Shown: positions 12,568 through 21,539, counted from the first letter of the stretch. The stretch is DNA of 64,000 bases from Zeaxanthinibacter sp. PT1 (GCF_028464225.1 NZ_JAQPCN010000001.1:1-64000); one strand, 5' to 3'. Numbers and translations: made by a program. Notes: generated by a model not told the origin, from the sequence alone.

Positions 12568-13569
12568 TTCCACCACCATCTTTCGAAATCCGGGCGTAAG
12601 GTATTCCCGGGTATCCCCTTTCTCATCCAGGTAGATGATATAAGCCTCCAGGCCTTGCTGCTCTTCCAACAGCTTCTTAGACCGATCAAGTTCCATTGCC
12701 ATAAGCGCCGTAGCATAGGCATCGGCCTCGGCGCAACTGTGAGCAATTACAGTTGCTGCTAGAACATTAGAATCCCGGCCATAGCCACTTAAAGGATCAA
12801 TAGTATGTACATACTTCTTACCACTTACAGAATCTACCCTGAATTTGCGGTAATTCCCGGATGAGGCCAAGGCTCTGTCTGTAAGACGGACTGCCTTTTT
12901 CAGGGCTCTCTCCCCCGTGACCTGAGGATCGTCGATCCCTACTACCCATGCCTTCTTCTTTATCAGGTTCTGACCTCCTGCTACGATTTCACCCCCCACT
13001 TCGACCAGGTAATCTGAAATCCCTTTTTGCTCTAACATCAGCGCAAGCCTGTCAATGGCATACCCCTTGGCAATTGCATTAAAATCAAAATAGATCTGTG
13101 GATAGGTTTTCCGGATGGTATTACCCGATTCCAGGGATACTTTATTGAAACCGACATATTGTAATAGGCTATCTACCTCCGTACTATCCAATTCCATGGC
13201 CTGCCCGGGACCAAATCCCCATGCATTGACCAGGATTCCCACCGTGGGGTCAAAAGAGCCCCCTGTTGCCTCATACACCTCTTTAGACAACTTAAAAACA
13301 TCCTTAAACATATGATCAACGACTACAGCACTGTCGCCATTGTTAATCCTGGAGATATCAGAGTCTTTCTGGTAGGTAGACATGGACCGGTTGATCACAG
13401 CGAATACAGAGTCGATCTCCTGCTGGTAATTTCTTTTTTCCTTGGCGATGTAGGTGATATTATAAGAGGTGCCTAGCGCTGCCCCGGAATTGTAATTAAG
13501 CTCCCATTCCGATTCCCCTGTGCAGGATAGCAATAGGAAACATCCTAGAAATATTAGTAGTTTATCCAT
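12562..13569 (-). CDS. apbE: FAD:protein FMN transferase (lipoprotein)
   Basis: A 335-residue flavin transferase that splits FAD and attaches FMN to a Thr of Dxx(S/T)GAT motifs, with Mg2+, on the outer face of the inner membrane. The signal peptide ends in a lipobox (LLLSC, Cys16), so it is a membrane-anchored lipoprotein. Family motifs are 'LGTSYNITY', 'FDPTVGILVNAWGFG', 'DFNAIAKGYAID', 'VEVGGEIVAGG', 'ALASSGNYRKF' and 'HTIDPLSGYG'. It lies just downstream of nqrABCDEF, whose NqrB and NqrC subunits need this modification, so these are the likely targets. One base separates it from the 118-residue gene upstream; the two probably form a transcript. Confidence 0.93.
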   Translation of the reverse strand: MDKLLIFLGCFLLLSCTGESEWELNYNSGAALGTSYNITYIAKEKRNYQQEIDSVFAVINRSMSTYQKDSDISRINNGDSAVVVDHMFKDVFKLSKEVYEATGGSFDPTVGILVNAWGFGPGQAMELDSTEVDSLLQYVGFNKVSLESGNTIRKTYPQIYFDFNAIAKGYAIDRLALMLEQKGISDYLVEVGGEIVAGGQNLIKKKAWVVGIDDPQVTGERALKKAVRLTDRALASSGNYRKFRVDSVSGKKYVHTIDPLSGYGRDSNVLAATVIAHSCAEADAYATALMAMELDRSKKLLEEQQGLEAYIIYLDEKGDTREYLTPGFRKMVVEL

Positions 13570-13570
13570 A

Positions 13571-13927
13571 TCAGATCTCTTTCAGCCCGTGGTAATCCAC
13601 GATATAGGATTCGTTCAGGTAAACCGGCAATTCGCGGTTCTCGGCGTTAGATAACCCGACGCCCGCATAATAGGTCTTAGCCTCAAATTTATCGGCGTGA
13701 TCCTTTACTTTATTCATCAGCTTCTCGTCATACACGTTCGGATCTAAGGGATAGGGCACGTGCCGGACGACGATAAAATGCAATATTTTATTCTTCAGGC
13801 AGACGAACTGTGGATTGCGTTTAGGTTTGCTGTTCACCCCCATAAATTCGAATCCTTCCTCTTCCAATTGCCGCCCAACGATATTCATGGCCAGGTTATG
13901 TAATTCTTGTTCTGAAAGTTCCTGCAT
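13571..13927 (-). CDS. Conserved-looking protein of unknown function between nqrF and apbE (118 aa)
   Basis: A 118-residue soluble protein without signal peptide or membrane segment. It begins with an acidic helix (MQELSEQELHNLAMNIVGRQLEEEGFEF), then a mixed alpha/beta region with 'QFVCLKNKILHFIVVRH' and 'KTYYAGVGLSNAENRELPVYLNESYIVDYHGL'. I do not recognise a catalytic motif. I recall similar flavobacterial proteins labelled as NQR subunit F, which would be a neighbour-derived misnomer: the real nqrF with its FeS and flavin domains is the next gene. It directly precedes apbE (one-base gap) and follows a strong hairpin after nqrF. A part in NQR assembly or flavinylation is a guess from position. 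Confidence 0.8.
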   Translation of the reverse strand: MQELSEQELHNLAMNIVGRQLEEEGFEFMGVNSKPKRNPQFVCLKNKILHFIVVRHVPYPLDPNVYDEKLMNKVKDHADKFEAKTYYAGVGLSNAENRELPVYLNESYIVDYHGLKEI

Positions 13928-13941
13928 AGTAATGGCTTATA

Positions 13942-13974
13942 AAAAAACCGGTATGGAAGACATACCGGTTTTTT
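13942..13974 (-). terminator. Strong hairpin at the end of the nqr operon
   Basis: A 14-bp stem with a five-base loop (gaaga); the core is CCGGTATG/CATACCGG flanked by A and T runs, so it can act in both directions. It lies between the nqrF stop (14027) and the start of the 118-residue gene (13927), so apbE and its partner would be expressed either by read-through or from a separate promoter that I could not see. Confidence 0.8.
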
Positions 13975-14026
13975 ATTTTCTAAATTGTCAATATCCGGAT
14001 TGTGCAACCCGTAGTCTCCAGGTGAA

Positions 14027-15334
14027 TTATCCCCCGAAGTCGTCAAATCGGATATGCTCATCGGGTATCCCGAAGTCTTCTCCCATTTTCTGCACAGCCT
14101 TGTTCATCAGTGGCGGTCCACAGAAGTACAACTCAATATCCTCCGGTGATTCGTGCTTGGATAGGTAGTTATCGATCACGCAATTGTGAATGAATCCTAC
14201 GAATCCGTCGCCGGGGGCATCCAGGTCCTCTTTTACTTTCCAGTTATCCTCCGGAAGTGGTTCGGACAAGGCCATATAGAATTTAAAGTTAGGGAAATCA
14301 TTTTCTAACTGTCGGAAGTGATCGATATAGAACAGCTCTCGTTTAGAACGACCTCCATACCAGTAAGTCACCTTCCTGTTTGTTTTTAGGGTTTTGAACA
14401 AATGGTACAGGTGTGATCGCATTGGGGCCATTCCGGCTCCACCACCTACATACAACATCTCTGATTCGGACTCATTGATGAAGAATTCACCATAAGGTCC
14501 GGAGATGGTTACCTTGTTCCCCGGTTTCTGGGCAAAGATGTAAGAAGAGGCGATACCCGGGTTAACACTCATCCAACCATTTTTAGAGCGGTCCCATGGT
14601 GGGGTGGCGATACGAACGTTAAGCATGATTTCTCGCCCTTCTGCAGGGTAAGAAGCCATGGAATAGGCTCGTTCCACAATTTCGGTATTCTTCATGGTCA
14701 ACGGCCACAAATTGAACTTATCCCACTCAGCCTGGAATTTATCCGGGGTCTCATGTTCCTCCGGGTGGGCCGTGATATCTATATCCTCGTACTTGATCTC
14801 GCACGGAGGTATCTCTATCTGTATATACCCACCGGCCTTATAGTTCATGTCTTCCGGTATCTCTACCACGAATTCTTTGATGAAGGAGGCTACATTATAG
14901 TTCCGAACAACGGTGGCTTCCCACTTCTTGATCCCGAATACTTCTTCCGGTATGGTGATCTCCATATCCTGCTTCACCTTAACCTGGCAAGCGAGACGAG
15001 CACCTTGATTAAGTTCTTTTTTGGAGAAGTGAGGGGTTTCTGTAGGCAGTGCCTCTCCCCCTCCTTCAAGTACGTGGCACTCGCACTGTATGCAAGTTCC
15101 ACCTCCACCACAGGCAGAAGGAAGAAATATCTTCTTATCACCCAGGGTAGATAGCAGGGAACTTCCTGATCCTACTTCAATCTTCTTTTCCCCGTTAATG
15201 GTAATGGTCACAGGACCGGATGGGGATAATTTTTCTTTGGTGAACAACAACAGGCTGACCAGGATCAACAGCAATACCATGAAAGCGATGACAGTGATCA
15301 GGATTGTTCCGAGGGTACTCGTAGCTAAAATCAT
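14027..15334 (-). CDS. nqrF: Na+-translocating NADH:quinone reductase subunit F
   Basis: A 435-residue subunit that takes electrons from NADH. It has one N-terminal membrane helix (residues 2-32), a plant-type 2Fe-2S domain with Cys75, Cys81, Cys84 and Cys116, then a ferredoxin-reductase-like FAD domain ('AYSMASYPAEG', 'ISGPYGEFF') and an NADH domain ('LYVGGGAGMAPMRSHL', 'YWYGGRSKRELFY', 'LYFCGPPLMNKAV'). The length is near the family norm (about 410-430). It is the last gene of nqrABCDEF, two bases after nqrE, and is followed by a strong terminator. Confidence 0.97.
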   Translation of the reverse strand: MILATSTLGTILITVIAFMVLLLILVSLLLFTKEKLSPSGPVTITINGEKKIEVGSGSSLLSTLGDKKIFLPSACGGGGTCIQCECHVLEGGGEALPTETPHFSKKELNQGARLACQVKVKQDMEITIPEEVFGIKKWEATVVRNYNVASFIKEFVVEIPEDMNYKAGGYIQIEIPPCEIKYEDIDITAHPEEHETPDKFQAEWDKFNLWPLTMKNTEIVERAYSMASYPAEGREIMLNVRIATPPWDRSKNGWMSVNPGIASSYIFAQKPGNKVTISGPYGEFFINESESEMLYVGGGAGMAPMRSHLYHLFKTLKTNRKVTYWYGGRSKRELFYIDHFRQLENDFPNFKFYMALSEPLPEDNWKVKEDLDAPGDGFVGFIHNCVIDNYLSKHESPEDIELYFCGPPLMNKAVQKMGEDFGIPDEHIRFDDFGG

Positions 15335-15336
15335 TC

Positions 15337-16077
15337 TTATTTGTTTATAGCCTGGTTAAACGAAACGGCATTCTCTTCTAACTCTTCTTCTTTAGCCGGT
15401 TCTTTCTTTTCTTCTTCTTTGGCAACTTTTGCATCGGTGACGTTGTCTTCACTACCTCCTCCGGTCAGCATTCCTCCGAAACTCATAAACCCGATAGCCA
15501 TCAGGCCTGTGATTATAAATGTGATTCCCAATCCACGAAGTGGTGGTGGCACATTGGAATACCTGATCTTTTCACGGATAGCTGCAATGGCAAGGATGGC
15601 GAGGAACCAACCGATCCCGGATGCCAGGCCGTAGTTAAAGGCTAATCCCAGTGTTGCAATTTCCCTGGACTGCATAAACAGTGATCCTCCTAAAATTGCG
15701 CAGTTTACTGCGATAAGAGGTAAGAAGATCCCTAGGGAGTTATACAGTGCAGGAGAAAATTTTTCTACCACGATCTCTACCAATTGTACCATGGTGGCAA
15801 TGGTAGCGATAAACAGGATAAAGGAGAGGAAACTCAAGTTGTAGTCCGCGTATTCCGGTCCTAGCCAGGCCAATGCCCCGTCCTGTAATAAATACTGATC
15901 CAGCAGCCAGTTAAGGGGTACGGTCACCGCCAAAACGAAGATCACCGCAGCACCAAGACCTACAGCCGTGGTTACTTTTTTAGATACCGCCAGGTAGGAA
16001 CACATTCCTAGGAAGGTGGCGAATACCATATTATCAATGAATATGGATTTAAAAAACAGCTCTATATGCTCTAACAT
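15337..16077 (-). CDS. nqrE: Na+-translocating NADH:quinone reductase subunit E
   Basis: An inner-membrane subunit with six hydrophobic segments and the inverted-topology cysteine/glycine segments shared with NqrD and the Rnf proteins ('VNCAILGGSLFMQSRE', 'ALVNYGLASG'-like 'AFNYGLASGIGW'). At 246 residues it is longer than the usual 200: after the last helix ('ITGLMAIGFMSFGGM') comes a highly charged tail of about 45 residues rich in Glu and Lys (EEEKKEPAKEEELEE). The tail's role is unknown. NqrD is 21 bases upstream. Confidence 0.95.
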   Translation of the reverse strand: MLEHIELFFKSIFIDNMVFATFLGMCSYLAVSKKVTTAVGLGAAVIFVLAVTVPLNWLLDQYLLQDGALAWLGPEYADYNLSFLSFILFIATIATMVQLVEIVVEKFSPALYNSLGIFLPLIAVNCAILGGSLFMQSREIATLGLAFNYGLASGIGWFLAILAIAAIREKIRYSNVPPPLRGLGITFIITGLMAIGFMSFGGMLTGGGSEDNVTDAKVAKEEEKKEPAKEEELEENAVSFNQAINK

Positions 16078-16098
16078 AATTTTCTTTTTAAGCGCTTA

Positions 16099-16746
16099 TT
16101 AGTTTTCCTCGATCAAAGCCCTGTTACGTGAACGCTGAACCCAGATGATAATACCAACTACGATCAGAGCCATTGGTGACAACAACATAAACCCGTTGTT
16201 CTCATAACCGATGGAGTACAATCCCGTTTTAGCAATTGGATCTCCAAGTACCGGTATTCCCAGTAACGTACCGGACCCTAACAATTCACGGAAGAATCCA
16301 ACGATGATCAGGATAACTCCATAACCTGCTGCGTTACCGACTCCATCAAGGAAAGACCTATACGGACCATTACCCAGGGCAAAAGCCTCAAATCGTCCCA
16401 TAATAATACAGTTGGTAATAATAAGACCCACAAAAACCGATAGGGTTTTACTGAGCTCGTAGGCAAATGCTTTTAACACTTGGTCCACGATAATTACCAG
16501 CGAAGCAACAACGATCAATTGAACAATGATCCGGATTTTGGATGGAATCACATTCCTCATAAGTGCTATCACGACGTTTCCTAGCCCCATTACGAATAAA
16601 ACGGAGATAGCCATCACAATAGATGCTTTTAATTCGGCTGTGATCGCCAGTGCAGAACAAATCCCCAGTACCTGTATGGTAATCGGGTTATTGTCTGCCA
16701 GGGGATCCAGGATAAGACTGGTATCTTTTTTAGATAGTAAGGCCAT
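16099..16746 (-). CDS. nqrD: Na+-translocating NADH:quinone reductase subunit D
   Basis: A 215-residue inner-membrane subunit, paralogous to NqrE, with six membrane segments and the conserved 'VGLIITNCIIMGRFEAFA' segment whose Cys takes part in the membrane FeS centre shared with NqrE. 'IQVLGICSALAIT' near residue 28 is the matching half-motif. The length is normal. It starts one base after the nqrC stop region, indicating a tightly packed operon. Confidence 0.96.
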   Translation of the reverse strand: MALLSKKDTSLILDPLADNNPITIQVLGICSALAITAELKASIVMAISVLFVMGLGNVVIALMRNVIPSKIRIIVQLIVVASLVIIVDQVLKAFAYELSKTLSVFVGLIITNCIIMGRFEAFALGNGPYRSFLDGVGNAAGYGVILIIVGFFRELLGSGTLLGIPVLGDPIAKTGLYSIGYENNGFMLLSPMALIVVGIIIWVQRSRNRALIEEN

Positions 16747-16747
16747 G

Positions 16748-17500
16748 TTATTCTGTGGTTCTTATGGTTTCTAAATAGCTTTTATACATTCTCACGGTCT
16801 GGGAAATCATATTGGAAACACCGTCACCGGTAATGGTAGCACCCGCCAGGGCATCTACTTCGTTATCCTCTTTATCTTCGTTAAGAGGATCATTGTTCCC
16901 TTTTGCTACCCTGATACCTTCGTATCGTGTCCCGTTCAGGATGGTTTCACCATCAAAGTCGTCCATGAAGTAACGTTCTTTGATATTGGCTCCCAGTCCG
17001 GGTGTCTCTCCCTTATGGTCAAAATACACCCCTTGTACGATCATGTTCTCATCCAAAGAGATGAATCCCCAGATCGCATCCCAAAGACCTTTCCCGTACA
17101 TAGGAATAATATAGAACGTTTTACCGTCCTTCTCCCCTACCATCAAGGGTAACTTTGGAGTGTTCCCCTTACTGGCCAGGGCCAATTGCTTCTTCAGGTC
17201 GATTAGGTATGCATTCTCATCTTCGCTAATCTTATCACCCTCTATCACCAATTGCTGCTTGATGTATTTAGAGAATTCCTCTTCCACCCGGTCTGTAGGG
17301 ATAAAATTAACACCACTATCCGGTGTATTTTCATTGACACCCATGGCATACAGGATGTTCTGCTGCTTTTCAAAACGTTCGTTCTCCTGTATTCGCGGTT
17401 TAAGGGATGAGGCAAGGAAGGCAAGGATAGCTCCTACCACGATCACCATAATACCTGCAAAAATTACAGTGTAGACATTATTATCTTTATTGACTGCCAT
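16748..17500 (-). CDS. nqrC: Na+-translocating NADH:quinone reductase subunit C
   Basis: A 250-residue subunit with one N-terminal membrane helix (VIFAGIMVIVVGAILAFLA) and a periplasmic FMN domain. The flavin attachment motif is intact: 'DALAGATITGDGVSN' gives D-x-x-A-G-A-T with Thr222 as the predicted FMN-bearing residue. The NqrC-type 'GLWDAIWGFISLD' and 'ETPGLGANI' segments are also present. Two bases separate it from nqrB. Confidence 0.96.
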   Translation of the reverse strand: MAVNKDNNVYTVIFAGIMVIVVGAILAFLASSLKPRIQENERFEKQQNILYAMGVNENTPDSGVNFIPTDRVEEEFSKYIKQQLVIEGDKISEDENAYLIDLKKQLALASKGNTPKLPLMVGEKDGKTFYIIPMYGKGLWDAIWGFISLDENMIVQGVYFDHKGETPGLGANIKERYFMDDFDGETILNGTRYEGIRVAKGNNDPLNEDKEDNEVDALAGATITGDGVSNMISQTVRMYKSYLETIRTTE

Positions 17501-17502
17501 AA

Positions 17503-18786
17503 TTAAACTGTTTCAACTTGTAGTTTAGCGCCTTCTCCTTCAGTAGTTTTAGGATGTACGGTCGCGTTCTTGAATCGCTTAAGACGCCTGTTCACATTAC
17601 CCCTGACCACGTAATGATCAATGGTAGGTGCAAATACGTTCATCAATAGAATTGCAAGGAATACTCCTTCCGGGTAGGCCGGGTTAAATACCCTGATCAT
17701 TACCGAGATAAACCCTATAAAGAATCCATAGAACCATTTACCACGGTTAGTCTGGGCACCGGTGACAGGATCTGTAGCCATATAGACGATACCAAATGCG
17801 AGTCCGCCGACAATGAGGTGTTTCCAGAAATCGAAGCTCATCAGCCCGTAAAATTTACTGGATTCCCCTATCCATCCTGCATCGACCACCCCGTTAAAGA
17901 TAAGTCCCATGACCAGTGACCCGATCACTGCGCTTACCATGATTCTCCAGCTGGCTATCTTGGAAAAGATAAGGAACAGGCCTCCTAACAAGATCAGGAA
18001 GGCAGAGGTTTCTCCCACGGAACCGGGGATAAAACCGAAGAACATATCAGAGACAGAGTATTCAAATTCTGATGCTTTATTCTGCGCGAGGTAACCCAGT
18101 ATGGTCTCTCCGGAAATAGCGTCAGGACCTCCTGCTCTTTCTACGGCTCCTTGTACCCACACCTTGTCACCACTCATCCATGTAGGATAAGCGAAAAACA
18201 GGAAGGCACGAATAGTAAGGGCGGGGTTCAGGATATTCATTCCTGTTCCTCCGAACACCTCTTTCCCGATAACTACACCAAAGGCTACGGCAACAGCCAG
18301 CATCCATAACGGAGTATCAATAGGAACGATCAAGGGGACTAACATACCCGTTACCAGGTATCCTTCTTCCACTTCGTGTCCTTTGATCACCGCGAAGATG
18401 AACTCGATCAGCAGACCAACACCATAGGAAACGATTACCAGGGGAAGCACGTGTACGATCCCGATCCAGAAATTATCCCAGGTCAGGAAGTTCTCAAAGA
18501 GGGAAAGCTCCCGGCTGATGCCGTTTGCAGCGTCAATAGCTGCGTAATGCTGGTAACCTGCATTAAACATTGAAAAGAGCAATACAGGGATCAAAGCCAT
18601 GATCACCGTATTCATAGTCCGCTTCAGGTCATCCGCGGCGCGGACGTGAGATCCCGAATGGGTGGTTTCGTTAGGGGCAAACAAGAAAGTATGGAATGCA
18701 TTAAAGGCGGGAGCCATTTTTTTATCCCTGTAGCGATGCTTCAGGATATGCAGCCTTTTCTTGAATGTAAGTCTTTTATCTCTCAT
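17503..18786 (-). CDS. nqrB: Na+-translocating NADH:quinone reductase subunit B
   Basis: A 427-residue multi-span subunit that carries a covalent FMN and riboflavin and forms the sodium channel. Clear family segments are 'YGVGLLIEFIFAVIKGHEVEEGYLVTGM' (read in parts), 'GKEVFGGTGMNILNPALTIRAFLFFAYP', 'GETSAFLILLGG' and 'YMATDPVTGAQTN'. At the site where NqrB proteins carry the FMN threonine, this one reads 'DAISGETILG': Thr228 is kept but the Ala of the usual SGAT/AGAT is Glu. The N-terminus carries an extra basic segment before 'MAPAFNAFHTFLF'. NqrA is three bases upstream. Confidence 0.96.
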   Translation of the reverse strand: MRDKRLTFKKRLHILKHRYRDKKMAPAFNAFHTFLFAPNETTHSGSHVRAADDLKRTMNTVIMALIPVLLFSMFNAGYQHYAAIDAANGISRELSLFENFLTWDNFWIGIVHVLPLVIVSYGVGLLIEFIFAVIKGHEVEEGYLVTGMLVPLIVPIDTPLWMLAVAVAFGVVIGKEVFGGTGMNILNPALTIRAFLFFAYPTWMSGDKVWVQGAVERAGGPDAISGETILGYLAQNKASEFEYSVSDMFFGFIPGSVGETSAFLILLGGLFLIFSKIASWRIMVSAVIGSLVMGLIFNGVVDAGWIGESSKFYGLMSFDFWKHLIVGGLAFGIVYMATDPVTGAQTNRGKWFYGFFIGFISVMIRVFNPAYPEGVFLAILLMNVFAPTIDHYVVRGNVNRRLKRFKNATVHPKTTEGEGAKLQVETV

Positions 18787-18789
18787 CTT

Positions 18790-20142
18790 TTATCCTATTT
18801 CTTTATATAACAAATCCAATCCTTCACGGATGATCTTCTGGTGGGGTTGCTTGGAGATACAAATGAACTCGGTTAAGGAAAAATCTTCCGGAACCACTTC
18901 ATATAGTCCTAACTGCTCCATTTCATCCAGGTCCTGAACCATACATGCTTTAAGCAACTGAAGCGGGTAGATATCCATTGGGAATACCTCCTCGTACAAA
19001 CCTGTCACTACGAAAGCCCTGTGCTCCCCGTTGGTGTTGGTCGTTAATTCGTATTTCTTTTTGGGCTGCAACCAGGAAAAGGTCAGTGCCCGGGTTGAAG
19101 AGATTTTATCGAAAACAGGTTTGTTCCACCCGAAAAATTCGTAGTCGTCCCCTTCCGGTATCACGGATACCGTATTGTTGTAAAAACCAAGATGTCCATC
19201 CGGTCTTGACTTACGTCCGGTGAGAACATCGCCATTAATCACCCTGATATCATCTTCCTTAACTCCACTTGCATACAAGAATGTCGAGATTTCTGCCCCG
19301 ATCTTAGTGGTGTAGTATTTTGGAGTCTTTACTGAAGAGCCTACCAAAGCAATCGTCCGTTCCGGGTTAAATTTCCCGCTAAGCAAAGTTTCCCCAATGA
19401 TGATAAGGTCCTGGGCGGATAGTGTCCAAACTATTTCCCCCTTATTAATAGGATCGATTTTATTGATCTGGGTTCCCACCAATCCTGCAGGGTGCGGACC
19501 GGAAACTTTGTGCAGGGTTATGCCCTGTAGTCCGGCAAGAGGAGAGTCTGAAGACTTCCCTACAGAAACATGGACTTTTCCGGGAGTCAGTTTACCCAGG
19601 GCCGTGATGGCTGCCTGCATTTCTTTTTCCTTCCCTTTTAGCACGTAATCCAATTCGGCTGCAAGGGGAGCAGTTACATAACCGGATATAAAGATGGCCT
19701 TGGGCCTGGATTCCGGATCAGCGATAATATCGTAAGGTCGCTGCTTGATGAATGGCCAGCAACCAGATTTAAGTAAGAACTCGCGTATCGCTTCTTCTGA
19801 AGCTTTCTCAGGGCTCAGAGGCGTATGCTCTACCGATGCCTGGGTTTTATCTGCGAGGATCTTGAGGTTGAGAATTCGCCTTCTCGCACCTCTTTCAATT
19901 TCGATCAGTTCTCCGCTAACCGGAGAAACGAATAACATCTCTTCGTTATTCTTGCTGTAAAACAATGGCTCACCTGCCTTAACCTCAGCACCTTGCTTAA
20001 CCATCATCTTGGGGGTCATCCCGTGAAAGTCAGCTAGGTTGATGTTGTAAACATTACTGGAAACGGCTTTGGTAGTGGTCTGTTCTGCAGCACCGACAAG
20101 GTTTATATTTAATCCTTTTTTAATCCGGATGTCTTTGGACAT
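18790..20142 (-). CDS. nqrA: Na+-translocating NADH:quinone reductase subunit A
   Basis: A 450-residue cytoplasmic-face subunit that contacts the quinone site; no membrane segment. Family segments are 'KGLNINLVGAAEQ' at the start, 'GEPLFYSKNNEEMLFVSPVSGEL', 'FIKQRPYDIIADPESRPKAIFIS', 'GPHPAGLVGTQINKIDPI', 'GDVLTGRK' and 'ALTFSWLQPKKKYEL'. It is the first gene of nqrABCDEF; a -7 box (TATTTTTG on this strand) lies 35 bases upstream. It is divergent from the T9SS Plug gene. Confidence 0.96.
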   Translation of the reverse strand: MSKDIRIKKGLNINLVGAAEQTTTKAVSSNVYNINLADFHGMTPKMMVKQGAEVKAGEPLFYSKNNEEMLFVSPVSGELIEIERGARRRILNLKILADKTQASVEHTPLSPEKASEEAIREFLLKSGCWPFIKQRPYDIIADPESRPKAIFISGYVTAPLAAELDYVLKGKEKEMQAAITALGKLTPGKVHVSVGKSSDSPLAGLQGITLHKVSGPHPAGLVGTQINKIDPINKGEIVWTLSAQDLIIIGETLLSGKFNPERTIALVGSSVKTPKYYTTKIGAEISTFLYASGVKEDDIRVINGDVLTGRKSRPDGHLGFYNNTVSVIPEGDDYEFFGWNKPVFDKISSTRALTFSWLQPKKKYELTTNTNGEHRAFVVTGLYEEVFPMDIYPLQLLKACMVQDLDEMEQLGLYEVVPEDFSLTEFICISKQPHQKIIREGLDLLYKEIG

Positions 20143-20176
20143 AGAGTGTAGACCTTAGGTTATCAAAAATTCGCCA

Positions 20177-20184
20177 CAAAAATA
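20177..20184 (-). promoter_or_regulatory. -7 box of the nqr operon
   Basis: CAAAAATA on the plus strand, i.e. TATTTTTG on the minus strand, an exact TAnnTTTG match 35-42 bases before the nqrA ATG. No clear -33 element was found. Confidence 0.45.
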
Positions 20185-20267
20185 GCATTAAAAGGAAAGT
20201 TTTCATAATTATTGTCTATAAAATTGGGCATTGAACGGATACGGAGAAGCACGGCAAGCTTTTTGTT

Positions 20268-20275
20268 TACCTTTG
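20268..20275 (+). promoter_or_regulatory. -7 box TACCTTTG of the Plug gene
   Basis: An exact TAnnTTTG match 20 bases before ATG 20295, in the 152-bp divergent region shared with nqrA. Confidence 0.45.
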
Positions 20276-20294
20276 CCGGAAAATATGTCCATAA

Positions 20295-21539
20295 ATGCGC
20301 CCGAACCTTAAACAACTATTCTTCCTATTGCTTTGTGCGCCAGTATTTGCACAGGTGCAGTACGAGGTAAACCCTCCATCCCACATTTTATCTGTACGTT
20401 TTACCGGGCCCACTGAAGACCAATTCCCGATTATCCAATTGGGCGAAGGTGTTTACCTGGAGTTTGATGATCTTACAGCTAGTGAGCAGGATTATTACTA
20501 TAAGATCGTTCACTGTGATTATGACTGGACTCCCTCCACCCTGTTAAAGTCGCAGTACCTGGATGGGGTAGACAACCAAAGGATCATCGACTATGCCAAT
20601 AGCTATAACACCCTTCAGCCTTACTCCAACTACCGGCTCACCATCCCCAACCAGAATGTCCGCCTTAGAGTCAGCGGTAATTATGTACTGGAGGTCTACA
20701 ACACAGATAATGAATTGCAATTTTCCCGCAGGTTCCTGGTCTACCAGGACCTGGTTAAAGTGAGCGCAACCGTTAAACGGAGCAGGGATTTTGAATTTCT
20801 CAACGAGAAACAAGTAGTGCAATTTAGCATACTCGCAGGGGATTTTGACTGGATTAACCCAAAACAGGAAGTCAAGGTGGCCATTTTGCAGAATTATTTC
20901 TGGCCCACCGCTATACAGGGGATAGAACCACAGTACATCCTGGGGAATGAACTGGTCTACAAATACAATGAAGAAACCAGCTTTTACGGAGGGAACGAGT
21001 ATTTATATTTTGACACCAAGGATCTCCGGGCCCCGAGTGCCCAGATCTCTAAGGTAACCGTCGGCGACCTGTACAACCACATACTCTTTACAGATCGCTA
21101 TCGTTTTGACGAACCTTACACATACTTCCCGGATATTAATGGGGATTTCCTTGTCCGGACCATACAAGGTACAGAAGGCTCAAGGGAAGCCGAATACACC
21201 GAAGTGCATTTTAGTCTTCCTTATTCCCAAATGCTGGGAATGGACGAAGTATATGTCTTTGGCAAGTTCAACAATTATGCCCTGGAAGAGGAGAACAGGC
21301 TGAAATTCAACGAGGAGACGGGGAACATGGAAACGGTCATCCTGATGAAACAAGGATTCTACAACTACAAATACGTTATCCAGGATAAGAAGGGCAATAT
21401 TGATCTCAACGCGATCTCCGGTAATTTCCATTTCACAGAGAACAATTACCTTATATTAGTGTATTACAGGCGGTTTGGAGATCTTTACGACAGCCTTATC
21501 GGCATTGGAAATGCCAATTCGAGGAATATCAGCAATTGA
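20295..21539 (+). CDS. Type IX secretion system Plug protein (DUF5103)
   Basis: A 414-residue secreted protein with a signal peptide (residues 1-19, ending VFAQ). The N-terminal beta domain with 'PPSHILSVRF', 'FDDLTASEQDYYYKIVHCDYDW', 'YANSYNTLQPYSNYRLTIPN' and 'SGNYVLEVYN' matches the family once called DUF5103 and now described as the T9SS plug, the subunit that closes the periplasmic side of the SprA translocon when it is empty. The C-terminal half continues with beta-rich repeats ('VYVFGKFNNYALEEENRL', 'GFYNYKYVI'). The recognition is from memory of the family. PorT, another T9SS part, is encoded at 31965. Confidence 0.82.
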   Translation: MRPNLKQLFFLLLCAPVFAQVQYEVNPPSHILSVRFTGPTEDQFPIIQLGEGVYLEFDDLTASEQDYYYKIVHCDYDWTPSTLLKSQYLDGVDNQRIIDYANSYNTLQPYSNYRLTIPNQNVRLRVSGNYVLEVYNTDNELQFSRRFLVYQDLVKVSATVKRSRDFEFLNEKQVVQFSILAGDFDWINPKQEVKVAILQNYFWPTAIQGIEPQYILGNELVYKYNEETSFYGGNEYLYFDTKDLRAPSAQISKVTVGDLYNHILFTDRYRFDEPYTYFPDINGDFLVRTIQGTEGSREAEYTEVHFSLPYSQMLGMDEVYVFGKFNNYALEEENRLKFNEETGNMETVILMKQGFYNYKYVIQDKKGNIDLNAISGNFHFTENNYLILVYYRRFGDLYDSLIGIGNANSRNISN

